NCBI RefSeq assembly: GCF_016786355.1
Contig: NZ_JADWYX010000034.1
Span: 24,574-88,573, forward strand
Length of the DNA stretch: 64,000 nt
Source of the DNA: Frankia sp. AgB1.9
Lineage (GTDB): Bacteria; Actinomycetota; Actinomycetes; Frankiales; Frankiaceae
Reading direction: 5' to 3'
The notes beneath the pieces were generated by a model. It was not told the DNA's origin. It searched no databases and saw only the letters and a list, made by a program, of their open reading frames with translations. A program made the position numbers and the translations under genes. This document shows positions 50,545-58,928 of the stretch, piece by piece (the first letter of the stretch is position 1; each line of letters starts with the position of its first letter).

Positions 50545-51893
50545 GCCGAACCGCCCGGATCGCTCGGACCCGTGGCGCGCCGAGCGCCGCGTCGCCTCTC
50601 GGGGCCCTGCGCTCGCCGGGCTTCCGGCGCTACCTGATCGGCCAGGTGCCGTCGGTGACCGGATCCTGGGCGCAGGTCGTCGCGTTGTCGTGGGCCGTGG
50701 TCGACCGCGATCCGGCGGCCCTGGGCTGGGTGGTCGCCGCGCAGTTCACGCCGAGCCTGGTGCTCGGTCCGTGGTTCGGCGCCGTGACCGACCGGCATGA
50801 CCGCGAGCGGATCCTGATGTTCGCCGAGGCCGGCCTGGGGGTCGTCGCCGCGGCGTATGCGCTGGCCTCCGCCACCGGGCACCTCACGCTCGCGGTCATC
50901 GGTGTCCTCGCGTGCTGCTGGGGCGTGCTCAACGCACTGGACACGCCGGCCCGGCGGGCGCTCGTGCCGATGCTGGTCACCCCGGACCGCTCGGCCAGCG
51001 CGTCGGCACTGAGCGGCATGGTGCTGCTGTCCGGGATGACCGCCGGCTCGGCCCTCGGCGCCGCGCTGGTCGCCGCGGCCGGAGTCACGACGGCCTTCGC
51101 CGTCAACGCCGCGACGTTCGCCTTCGACCTCGCGGTCCTCGCCACCATCCGGGCCGGCGCCTCGCCGCGAATCGCACGGGCACCTCGGCAGCTGCGCGAC
51201 GGGCTCGCCTACCTTCGCCACACGCCCCGGCTGCGCACGCCGTTGGTCGCCCTGGCCGTGCTGGCCACGCTTGGCTTCACCGTCCAGGTGTCGGTCCCGA
51301 TCCTGGTGCGAACCGTGTTCGGCGTCGGCGCGGGCGTCGTCGGCATCGCGTTCACGGTGGTCACGGCGGGTGGGCTCGTTGGATCCGTGCTGTCCGCGAC
51401 CTACTCCGGCGGCCGGGCGCTGGTCGGCGCGGCGGCCGGCATGGCGGCGTCGATGGCGCTCACCGCGGCCGCGCCCAATCTTGGCGTCGCGCTGGCCGCG
51501 CTGGCCGGTGTCGGTCTGACCTGGTCGGTGTTCATCGCCGCGACCGTGGCCATCCTGCAGACGGCAGAACCGGCGTTCATGGGCCGGGTGATGTCGTGGC
51601 TCGCCGTCGTGCTCGTCGGCGGGTTGGCCGCGGGCGCGGCCGTGGCCGGCGTGGTCACCAGGCTCGCGGGCGGCAGGGCACCCTTCGTCGTCGGAGCGGT
51701 CGCCGCGATCGTGGCCGCCGTCCTCACGGCCGGCCCCGGCCGAGCGCCTGACGGCGCGGTCAGCTGGAGTAGGGATCCCGCAGAGTCATCGGGGTACCCG
51801 CGAGGTCGAGAGCCGGCTGAGGGAAGCGGGGGCCCGCCGTGTAGTAGCGGGCCCGGGTTCGGCCGACCGGCACCAGGACCTGAGCGGTCGTGA
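50541..51893 (+). CDS. MFS transporter (EntS-like exporter)
   Basis: A 450-residue transporter with about twelve helices. It shows the MFS loop pattern GAVTDRHDRERILMFAEAGL (variant of the GxxxDRxGRR motif) and LNALDTPARRALVPMLV, which is common in EntS/MFS_3 exporters. Start: GTG at 50541 overlapping the MAPEG stop. The last 45 residues, beginning around WSRDPAESSG, are Gly/Pro/Ser-rich and run antisense through the end of the convergent Fic gene for 134 bases, so the original stop may have been lost. It may export a thiol conjugate made by the two preceding genes. Confidence 0.87.
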   Translation: MSRTARIARTRGAPSAASPLGALRSPGFRRYLIGQVPSVTGSWAQVVALSWAVVDRDPAALGWVVAAQFTPSLVLGPWFGAVTDRHDRERILMFAEAGLGVVAAAYALASATGHLTLAVIGVLACCWGVLNALDTPARRALVPMLVTPDRSASASALSGMVLLSGMTAGSALGAALVAAAGVTTAFAVNAATFAFDLAVLATIRAGASPRIARAPRQLRDGLAYLRHTPRLRTPLVALAVLATLGFTVQVSVPILVRTVFGVGAGVVGIAFTVVTAGGLVGSVLSATYSGGRALVGAAAGMAASMALTAAAPNLGVALAALAGVGLTWSVFIAATVAILQTAEPAFMGRVMSWLAVVLVGGLAAGAAVAGVVTRLAGGRAPFVVGAVAAIVAAVLTAGPGRAPDGAVSWSRDPAESSGYPRGREPAEGSGGPPCSSGPGFGRPAPGPERS

Positions 51894-52896
51894 GGTCACG
51901 GAGATCGCGTTGTGCCTGCTGCAGGCTCAGGCCCTCGGCGTCCTCGTAGCGTGAGCGGCGGACGCGCCCGGCCATGGCCACGTCGTGGAGGGCGGTCACC
52001 ACTCGTTCGTCCAGGCCGGTGGCAGCGGCGAACTCCGACAACGCCCCCCACACCCGCCCGGACCGGTCGAGCCGGCCTTGAACGGTCTGGGCCTGCTGAT
52101 GGTAGGCGGTCAGATTGAAGCGGATCCAACTGGCGACGTCCTGGTCGGGTACATAGTTCGGGCCCCGTCCGGCGAGTTCCCGGTAGTACTCCCAGGTGTT
52201 GCCGGGACGGCCAAGCCAGGCCTCGATGGACGAGAACTCCGGGGCGAGGACACCTTCGCGGGCGATCATGAGTGTCTGCAGTGAGCGGGACATTCGGCCG
52301 TTCCCGTCGGCCCAGGGATGGATGGACACAAGGTGCAGGTGCGCCATGGCGGCCCGTACCAGCGGATGGGTGTCGTCTTCGGTGTCGAGCCAGTCGACGA
52401 GTTCCTTCATCAGTGCGGGGACGGCATCGACGTCTGGGGCGGTGTAGGCCGCGATGCTGGGGTCGCGGGCGTCCGTGACATAGACGGGGCCCCGGCGCCA
52501 TTGCCCGGCTGGCCTGCGCGCGGTGTGCCGGTGGCCTTGCAACATCCAGTGCAGAGCGTTGAACAGGCCCTTGCTGTAGCTGAAGTCCTGGGCATCATGG
52601 AGCGTCTGGATATAGGTCATCATTCGTTCGTAGGCGAGCGTCTCGTCGCGATTTTCCTCGGAGACCTCCACATCCCGCTCGCCGTCCATCAGATCCTCGA
52701 CGTCGATCGTGGATACCTTGAAGCCCTCGATCGAGTTCGACGCCGCGACCGCGTCGGCGGTCAGGAACTTCCGGAGCCCGGCGGTCCATTTCGACGGCGT
52801 GGTCTGCATCTGGTGCCGCAGCGCCTGCCGCATGACGTCGATCTCGGCGAGCACCCGATCATCGGCAGGCGTCTGGGGTGGCGTGGGGTAGAGCAT
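51760..52896 (-). CDS. Fic-family AMPylator-like protein with N-terminal inhibitory motif
   Basis: About 378 residues. The Fic core has the full active-site loop HPWADGNGRMSRSL (catalytic His193) and the flap region GPVYVTDARDPSIAAYTAP. The N-terminal helix carries SNSIEGF (53-58), matching the (S/T)xxxE(G/N) inhibitory motif, so the enzyme is probably self-inhibited (class II), with no separate antitoxin needed. A C-terminal winged-helix-like region (about 270-345) follows. Fic enzymes transfer AMP or other nucleotides to proteins. ATG 52896 is preferred because upstream in-frame starts at 52923 and 52926 sit inside a palindrome. Confidence 0.88.
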   Translation of the reverse strand: MLYPTPPQTPADDRVLAEIDVMRQALRHQMQTTPSKWTAGLRKFLTADAVAASNSIEGFKVSTIDVEDLMDGERDVEVSEENRDETLAYERMMTYIQTLHDAQDFSYSKGLFNALHWMLQGHRHTARRPAGQWRRGPVYVTDARDPSIAAYTAPDVDAVPALMKELVDWLDTEDDTHPLVRAAMAHLHLVSIHPWADGNGRMSRSLQTLMIAREGVLAPEFSSIEAWLGRPGNTWEYYRELAGRGPNYVPDQDVASWIRFNLTAYHQQAQTVQGRLDRSGRVWGALSEFAAATGLDERVVTALHDVAMAGRVRRSRYEDAEGLSLQQAQRDLRDLTTAQVLVPVGRTRARYYTAGPRFPQPALDLAGTPMTLRDPYSS

Positions 52897-52908
52897 GCAT
52901 GGATGATA

Positions 52909-52925
52909 TGATGACGTAGTCATCA
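52909..52925. promoter_or_regulatory. Palindrome at the Fic gene start
   Basis: TGATGAC (52909-52915), GTA, GTCATCA (52919-52925): a 17-bp inverted repeat overlapping the possible upstream start codons of the Fic gene. Likely an operator, possibly bound by the Fic protein's own C-terminal DNA-binding-like part. Confidence 0.5.
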
Positions 52926-52962
52926 CGTCAAACTCTGAGTCGGGCCGCGCGGGCGGCCACCG

Positions 52963-54156
52963 TCACCAGATGCGGCGTAGTTGGGCGCCCTCACGGCGGG
53001 TTCGCAGCTGTTGGGCCCGCTCGGCGGGGGTGACCACGACGGTGTCCGACGGCAGGTGCATGAGCACGTCCGCGACGGGCACCTTGGTCACCGTCGCCTT
53101 GGGGTATTCGTTGGCCCGGTAGAAACGGGCCTGGAGGATTCCCCACGGGAAGTCGGCCTTGTCGAGCCAGTTGTGCACGCCGGGGTCCTGCCTGGAGACG
53201 ACGGCGCGGAACCAGCCGTCGGGGTCGACGCGGGCCTGGAAGTCGTTGAGGCTCGACTGGCGGTTCACCCAGTCGACGGTGGAGAACCGGTCGTCGGCGA
53301 CGAGGATCTGCCAGTAGTGGCATTCGGTCGGGACGGGGAACTCGACGATCAGCGCCTCGTCGTCGGCGATCTGGTGGATTCCGTCGTAGTAGGCCTGTTT
53401 CGCCAGGCCGCCGGCGTCCTCGATCCACTGGGAGCGCAGCAGGACGTTGATGCCGTGGTGCTCCCGGTAGTACCGGACGAGCTGCATGTCGAACCGGATC
53501 ATCCCGTCGATCCAGTCCGCCATGTCCGAGAACCGGCCGGCGCTCTCGGTCGGTGTCATGTCCGCGCCGTGGTCGTCCAGGCGGTTGATCGCGACCCGGG
53601 CATCGACCTCCTGCGTCCAGTCGCAGGCGCATTTGCGCATGAGGAGCTTGCGCGTGCGGGGGTCGAGCGGCCACCAGTCTCCGCTGTGGCCGTCCGGGCG
53701 CCGCGCGCTGAGCGTGACGCGGAACGACCCGTCGGCGCCGGTGGTGAGCTCGTCGAGGTCGTTGGTGACCCGCAGCGGGGGACCGGTCCGGCGCTCGAAA
53801 TGCTTCGGGCTGGTCATCTCCGATTCCTGCTGCGTGATCTCGACGAACCGGGTCGTGCCGCGGAAGCCCGAGATCTCGTAGACGCCGGCCGGGTCGACCT
53901 CGGTCGTCAGATAGACGTAGTCCGGGTTGGGCCCACCCTGGTTGCAGGCGAAGTTCCACAAGGGCATGAACACGGGCCGGCGGGCGTCGGTGTAGACGTG
54001 ACACAGGTACCCGTCGGCGAGGATCGACAGGGCGAGCTTGTTCATGTCCTGCGTCTCGGCCTCGGTCGCGCCGTCCGGCCGCCAGGTGGCTATCAGGTTT
54101 TCCGCCACGCCTTCGAGCGCACGCATCTGGTCGGTCCAGGTTGGAAGCGCGGTCAT
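52963..54156 (-). CDS. DUF1214-domain protein
   Basis: A 397-residue soluble protein of unknown activity. The C-terminal part shows the DUF1214 pattern: HYWQILVADDRFSTVDWVNR, QSSLNDFQARVDPDGWFRAV and DPGVHNWLDKADFPWGILQA. Such proteins in actinomycetes and mycobacteria lie in lipid or steroid catabolic regions. Start: ATG at 54156, four bases after the stop of the upstream sulfotransferase gene, so the pair is one leftward operon with an epimerase gene. No signal peptide. Confidence 0.8.
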   Translation of the reverse strand: MTALPTWTDQMRALEGVAENLIATWRPDGATEAETQDMNKLALSILADGYLCHVYTDARRPVFMPLWNFACNQGGPNPDYVYLTTEVDPAGVYEISGFRGTTRFVEITQQESEMTSPKHFERRTGPPLRVTNDLDELTTGADGSFRVTLSARRPDGHSGDWWPLDPRTRKLLMRKCACDWTQEVDARVAINRLDDHGADMTPTESAGRFSDMADWIDGMIRFDMQLVRYYREHHGINVLLRSQWIEDAGGLAKQAYYDGIHQIADDEALIVEFPVPTECHYWQILVADDRFSTVDWVNRQSSLNDFQARVDPDGWFRAVVSRQDPGVHNWLDKADFPWGILQARFYRANEYPKATVTKVPVADVLMHLPSDTVVVTPAERAQQLRTRREGAQLRRIW

Positions 54157-54160
54157 CGCG

Positions 54161-55303
54161 TCAGCCCTCCACGGCTACGTCGAAGTGCCGGATGTAGAAG
54201 TCGTAGTCGGCGCGGATCTGGGCGGTGCTGAGGCCGAACTGTTCGGCGGTGTAGCGGTGGGTGCCGGCGGCACCCATGCGGTTGGCCTGCTGCCAGTCGA
54301 GGATCGCCTGTTCGACGTCGGGGGTGAGCTCGTAGCCGAGCCAGGCGTAGATCTGCCGGATCGTGTGTTTCGGGTCGGAGACGAGATCGCGGTGGTGGAC
54401 GTCGAGGAACCGGTCCTCGCCGATTTTCGCGCGGGCGCCGATGGCGTTTTCCATGCCGATTCGCAGGTGGTCGCTGATCTCACGGCCGAGTGCGCGCAGG
54501 TCCCGTTCGCCGGCGGCCGGCGGGAGGATGGTCGAGACGAGGCTGGTGTACGAGGGCACGACCTTCGCCGGGTCGCGGTGGGTCATGACGAACCGCATGT
54601 CCGGGTAGGCGGCGGCGAGCGGGGCGAGGTGGAACTTGTGGTGCGGCGCCTTGAACAGCCAGAGGTCCGGCGCGCGCCGCGACCCGAGCAACTGCACCAC
54701 CCGGCGGTGGTACCGGTACGTCTCGGTGAGGTCGGCCCCACGCCACCACTCGCGGTAGCCGGGCACCGGTAGGGTCATCTGCTGGCCGTGGAAGGCCATG
54801 CCGAGCAACTCGGTGTCCTCCATCGTGGCATCGACCTCGACGAGGTGTTTCGCCCTGCTCTCCGGCGACCGGCGCTCCTGGACGGCGATGAACTCGAGCC
54901 GTCGGGGGTCGTTCGCCTCGTCGTCCAGCGTCGGCGGCGGGCAGGGTTCGGCCTGCTCCCAGCCCCGGAGGCAACGGAACCGCGGGTCGAGGGACAGCAT
55001 GTCGGCCAGCGCCGTGGTGCCGGTACGGGGGAGGCCGTTGATGTCGACGGGCCCGCGGACCGGGACCTCGGCGACCTCCGGATGCTCGCCGTACCAGGCC
55101 TCGACCTTGAGGCGGTTGACGAGGCGACGGCGGAAGTCACCGATCACGGCCGCGTCGGTGCCCGGGTCCAGGTCGCCGTCGTGTTCGAGGCTGTCGAGCA
55201 GCACGGCGAGGCCGTCGCGGAAGTCGCCGGGGCCGAAGTCGGCCAGCCCGGTCTGCTCGGCGGCCTCGTCGAGTAACTGGCTGGCGGACGGATAGCGCCG
55301 CAT
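54161..55303 (-). CDS. Sulfotransferase-family protein
   Basis: A 380-residue enzyme. The 5'-phosphosulfate-binding loop GLPRTGTTALADMLSLDPRF and the 3'-phosphate region FVMTHRDPAKVVPSYTSLV match the PAPS-dependent sulfotransferase fold. The call is from this fold; many actinomycete members have unproven substrates and could act on sterols or glycolipids. Start: ATG at 55303, 15 bases after the stop of the upstream epimerase gene. Forms a leftward operon: epimerase, sulfotransferase, DUF1214. Confidence 0.85.
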   Translation of the reverse strand: MRRYPSASQLLDEAAEQTGLADFGPGDFRDGLAVLLDSLEHDGDLDPGTDAAVIGDFRRRLVNRLKVEAWYGEHPEVAEVPVRGPVDINGLPRTGTTALADMLSLDPRFRCLRGWEQAEPCPPPTLDDEANDPRRLEFIAVQERRSPESRAKHLVEVDATMEDTELLGMAFHGQQMTLPVPGYREWWRGADLTETYRYHRRVVQLLGSRRAPDLWLFKAPHHKFHLAPLAAAYPDMRFVMTHRDPAKVVPSYTSLVSTILPPAAGERDLRALGREISDHLRIGMENAIGARAKIGEDRFLDVHHRDLVSDPKHTIRQIYAWLGYELTPDVEQAILDWQQANRMGAAGTHRYTAEQFGLSTAQIRADYDFYIRHFDVAVEG

Positions 55304-55318
55304 CGGATCAGCTCGCCT

Positions 55319-56239
55319 TCACACGCTCGGGTTCACACGGTCGGGATAGAAGTGGGCGGCCATCCGGCGGAAGCCGTCGCGCCAGTCGACCCGGCAGGGC
55401 CCGGTGATGGCTGACCGCGTGGTGTGGTCACCGACCGATCCGAGCGACGCCCCGGGCACGGGCTCGACGGCGACCGTGGCCTCGACTCCGAGCAGCTCGC
55501 CGAAGTACGCCGACCACTGCTGGACGGTGACCGGCACGTCGCCGCACCAGTTCACGATCCGTGCCGGCGTGCTGGCGACGTCGAGGAGCGCCTCGCACTG
55601 GGCGTTGATGTCGTCGTAGTGGATCGGGCTGTAGGGGAGCGGGTCCCAACGGGCGGTGACCGGCCGGCCGGCGGCGATCGCGTGCAGGTAGGACGCGGGC
55701 AGCCCGCCGCGGGCACCGTAGGCGCTGCCCATCCGGGCGATGGTGACCGGCAGGTCGAACGCCCGGGCGCAGTACCGGGCGACAGCCTCCTGGGCGATCT
55801 TGCCGATCGAGTACGGCCTCGGCTCGGGCAGGCCGGCGTCGCCCAGCGGGTCGTCCTCCCGGAAGGGGTGCCACGGATCCGGGTGCGGCTTGTAGACGGT
55901 CAGCGTCGACATCACCAGGGCCGCCTTCGCGGTGCGGCAGTGCGCCAGCAGGAGACCCGTTCCCTCGCCGTTGACCCGCAGCGCGCGCTCGTAGTCGTTC
56001 CCGAAGTCGGCCGCGATGTGTAGCAGGTAGGTGAAGTCAGACGGGAGATCACCGAAGTCCCCGTCGCCCAGGTCCACGGCGCGGGTCGTCACGCCCAGCG
56101 CCTCGACCTCGGCGCGCGCTGCTGGATCACCGAAACGGGCGATTCCCCAGACCTCGTTGTCCGCCGCCAGCGTCTCAGCGAGGCCGAAGGCGATCCGGCC
56201 GGTCGGCCCGGTGATGAGGATCTTCTCGCCGGTCAGCAC
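55319..56239 (-). CDS. NAD-dependent epimerase/dehydratase (extended SDR)
   Basis: A 306-residue Rossmann enzyme. Nucleotide motif ILITGPTGRIAFGLAETLA (a GPTGRI variant of GxxGxxG), then active-site Tyr/Lys in YSIGKIAQEAVARY, with PVTIARMGSAYGARG. Family members change sugar or sterol hydroxyls. Start: GTG at 56239, which puts the Rossmann strand at the usual position; the frame is open to 56323 but crosses the divergent TesB promoter. First gene of a leftward operon, back-to-back with the thioesterase gene. Confidence 0.88.
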   Translation of the reverse strand: MLTGEKILITGPTGRIAFGLAETLAADNEVWGIARFGDPAARAEVEALGVTTRAVDLGDGDFGDLPSDFTYLLHIAADFGNDYERALRVNGEGTGLLLAHCRTAKAALVMSTLTVYKPHPDPWHPFREDDPLGDAGLPEPRPYSIGKIAQEAVARYCARAFDLPVTIARMGSAYGARGGLPASYLHAIAAGRPVTARWDPLPYSPIHYDDINAQCEALLDVASTPARIVNWCGDVPVTVQQWSAYFGELLGVEATVAVEPVPGASLGSVGDHTTRSAITGPCRVDWRDGFRRMAAHFYPDRVNPSV

Positions 56240-56299
56240 CCCGGACCACCCCTTCGAAGGATCTCTGATCTTTGATCCATGGTGGCCTAGACTAGCCGG

Positions 56300-57226
56300 G
56301 TGAACTCGCCCGTGCAGCCCCATCTCGACGCGATGCTCGACGCGCTCGATGGTCTCCTAAGGGCCCTCGAACCGGAACAGCTCGCCGAGGATCGTTCTCA
56401 GGTGCCACCCGACACCGTCAGCACGTCAGGACGGGTCTACGGCGGCCAACTGCTCGCCCAGGCGCTCATCGCCGCCGGCCGCTCGGTGCCTGGGAAGGCC
56501 CCGCACTCGCTGCACGCCGCCTTCGTTCGCGCCGGAACCCCCGGCCGACCGCTGGAACTGGTCACCGACCGGGTACGTGACGGACGCTCGATGGCGACCC
56601 GGCAGGTCACCGTGACCGAGGACGGCAAGCCACTGCTCGTCGCCATCGCCGCGTTCCACGGCGGCACCCCCGAACCCGGCGCGACCGTCCCCGCTTCGAC
56701 CGCGCCTGCCCCCGCTGCGCCACCGCCGGACGAGCTGCCGGGGCTGCAGCAGTGGGCCGCCGAGCTGCCGGTCGATCTTCGGCGGTACGGACGCCACTGG
56801 ATCGAGCGGCCACCGCCGATCGAGTTCCGCCTGGCCGAGGCGCCCTCCTTCCTCGGCGGGCCGCGGGCCGGCATGGCGGCGAGCGCCGCCCGGTCGCACT
56901 GGATGCGCCTGCCGCGCGCCGTCGGCGACGACCCACTGCTGCACCTGGCGCTTCTCACCTACGCCAGCGACTTCCTCCTGATGGACATGATCTTTCGCCA
57001 GCACCCGGGAGCGGCCGGGCCGGGCCGCTCCAACGGCCTGAGCCTCGATCACGCCATCTGGTTCCATCGGCCCACCCGTTTCGACCAGTGGCACCTGCAC
57101 ACCCAGGAAGCAGTCACCATCGTTGGCAACCGGGGCCTCGTCCGTGGAGCGATCCACGACGCCGACGGCCAGCTGGTCGCCACCGTCATGCAGGAGGTTC
57201 TTGTGATCCCGGAGGCCACCCGATGA
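56300..57226 (+). CDS. Acyl-CoA thioesterase II (TesB-like)
   Basis: A 308-residue double-hotdog thioesterase that hydrolyses acyl-CoA. First hotdog: SGRVYGGQLLAQALIAAGRS and PHSLHAAFVRAGTPGRPLEL. Second: LTYASDFLLMDMIFRQHPGA, SLDHAIWFHRPTRFDQWHLH and NRGLVRGAIHDADGQLVATV with MQE, which includes the catalytic Asp/Thr/Gln region. Start: GTG at 56300. Stop overlaps the VOC gene (ATGA). Confidence 0.92.
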   Translation: MNSPVQPHLDAMLDALDGLLRALEPEQLAEDRSQVPPDTVSTSGRVYGGQLLAQALIAAGRSVPGKAPHSLHAAFVRAGTPGRPLELVTDRVRDGRSMATRQVTVTEDGKPLLVAIAAFHGGTPEPGATVPASTAPAPAAPPPDELPGLQQWAAELPVDLRRYGRHWIERPPPIEFRLAEAPSFLGGPRAGMAASAARSHWMRLPRAVGDDPLLHLALLTYASDFLLMDMIFRQHPGAAGPGRSNGLSLDHAIWFHRPTRFDQWHLHTQEAVTIVGNRGLVRGAIHDADGQLVATVMQEVLVIPEATR

Positions 57227-57795
57227 GCCCGATCGAGCACCGCCTGTTCCAGCAGTCCTGGCCCGAAGGCGAGTACCGGTTCTTCCAGCAGGGCTTCCTC
57301 GTCGACGACGTGCTCGCCGCCGCGGCCAGCTGGGCCCGGGTGTTCGGCGTGGGGCCGTTCCACGTCATGCCCGCCTTCGATCAGCACGCGATCTACCGCG
57401 GCACGGAGGCGACGATCACGCTCCAGGTCGCGGTCGCGCAGGCTGGCCCGGTGCAGATCGAGCTGATCCAGCAGCACTGCGACCGGCCCAGCGTGTTCCG
57501 CGACTGGAGCCGTGGTGGGACCAGCACGTTCCACCAGCTCGCGACGGTGACGCCCGACTACGACAAGAAGAAGGCCCACTACGAAGGGCTGGGCTACGAG
57601 ATCGTCACCGAAAGCCTGTCCGGCCGGTTCCGCGTCGCCTTCGTCGACACGGTCGCGGACTTCGGGTTCTACACCGAGGTCGTCGAGAGCACGCCTGGAT
57701 TCCTCGCCAACCTGGGCAAGATCGCGCGCGCGTCCGAGGCCTGGGACGGGACCGACCCCGTCCGCCTGCTCGGCCCTGACGGAAGGGTGAAGTGA
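57223..57795 (+). CDS. VOC-superfamily (glyoxalase-like) protein
   Basis: A 190-residue protein with two beta-alpha-beta-beta-beta modules: FFQQGFLVDDVLAAAASWAR and FHQLATVTPDYDKKKAHYEG, followed by VAFVDTVADFGFYTEVVE. VOC proteins use a metal for lyase, dioxygenase or epimerase chemistry. Possible metal ligands include the His in TFHQLA and Glu in YTEVVE. ATG overlaps the TesB stop, so both form one operon. The association with a thioesterase suggests acyl-CoA metabolism (methylmalonyl-CoA epimerase-like fold), but the substrate is unknown. Confidence 0.8.
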   Translation: MSPIEHRLFQQSWPEGEYRFFQQGFLVDDVLAAAASWARVFGVGPFHVMPAFDQHAIYRGTEATITLQVAVAQAGPVQIELIQQHCDRPSVFRDWSRGGTSTFHQLATVTPDYDKKKAHYEGLGYEIVTESLSGRFRVAFVDTVADFGFYTEVVESTPGFLANLGKIARASEAWDGTDPVRLLGPDGRVK

Positions 57796-57867
57796 TCTCG
57801 CTACCCCGGCCGGTCGGCTCGTCGTCCTGAGGCGCCATCCTGCCGGCGCGGGGCGGGGCCCCGGGTC

Positions 57868-58536
57868 CTACTCGCCGCTGAGCACGCCGCGTCGGGCCAG
57901 CTCCTGGACGACCTTCTGACCGGCATCGCGGAAGTCGTCGACCCGGTAGCGGGCGGCCTTCTCACCGTCGCCCGCGGCGACGGCGCGCACGACACGGGCG
58001 TGCGCCTCGACGGTCTCGTCGTGGCTTCGGTTGGTGCTGATGCGAAAGACCAGCGGCAGATATCCGGTGAAGGCGCGCAGCTCGGCGCGCAGCCGGCGGG
58101 AGCCGCCGGCGCGGTGCTCGGTGGTGAGGATCGTGCGGACGAGCTCGATCGTCCGGTCCCGGTCGCCCGGCGGCGCGGCCCGAAGCTGGTCGACCAGACC
58201 TTCGAGCTCGGCGATCACCCCCTGGTCCTGCTCGTCGGCCAGCCGCCGGACCGCGACGCCGCTGAGCAGCCCGATGATCTCGAAATCGTCGATGACCGAC
58301 TTGGCGTCGAACGGCTCGACGAAGACACCGCGGTGGTAGGTGGAGGTGACGATGCCGTCCCGCTCCAGCATCACGATCGCTTCGCGGACGGGGAGCCGGC
58401 TCACGTCGAGGTCGCGGCAGACCTGGTCCAGGTCGATGCGGTCGCCCGACTTGAGGTGTCCCTCGAAGATCTGTTCCAGGATGTAGTCCACGACGGCGGG
58501 GCTCGTCTTTTTCCGCGGGATGGGACGGGACGCCAC
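57868..58536 (-). CDS. GntR-family (FCD) transcriptional regulator
   Basis: A 222-residue regulator. Winged helix: AVVDYILEQIFEGHLKSGDR, IDLDQVCRDLDVSRLPVREA and IVTSTYHRGVFVEPFD. The C-terminal FCD domain (about 85-215) includes ELRAFTGYLPLVFRISTNRS and ETVEAHARVVRAVAAGDGEK. Start: GTG at 58536 with GGATCC-type context. It diverges from the SDR / MaoC-like / receptor genes, which it most likely controls, with an acyl or carboxylate effector. Confidence 0.88.
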   Translation of the reverse strand: MASRPIPRKKTSPAVVDYILEQIFEGHLKSGDRIDLDQVCRDLDVSRLPVREAIVMLERDGIVTSTYHRGVFVEPFDAKSVIDDFEIIGLLSGVAVRRLADEQDQGVIAELEGLVDQLRAAPPGDRDRTIELVRTILTTEHRAGGSRRLRAELRAFTGYLPLVFRISTNRSHDETVEAHARVVRAVAAGDGEKAARYRVDDFRDAGQKVVQELARRGVLSGE

Positions 58537-58928
58537 AGCGGAGGATCCTTATCGAAGACTAGTGCGCGTTCCGGAGCTTCAGAGCTCGCCGCCGCATCAG
58601 AGCTGGTCGCTCTATCGACGCTATCACGGATCTTGAGACCGGCCGGCTGGCGTGGTCATGGCCCGTGCGTCCGGCTGCTGGCCAGCATCGCCACCGCGGG
58701 CCTCGTCGTGTTGGTGCAGGTCGGCCACCTGGTCCGGTGCGGTGCTCAGCTCGTCCGGACCTCTGGTCATCTGAGCGAGTGTTCACTACATTTATCCGCG
58801 CCGGGCGATCGCCCAGCATCGTCTCGGCCGGTCAGACCCGCGGGCCGCGCGGCGACGGCGACGACGTCTGGTCCGCGCCGCCGTCCGTTTGCGGCCAGCC
58901 GTTCCGGTCGCAGGACTGAGGAGAATCC
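58537..58928. other. Divergent intergenic region between GntR and SDR genes
   Basis: No gene seen. It should hold the two divergent promoters and the GntR binding site. No long inverted repeat stood out. Confidence 0.4.
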
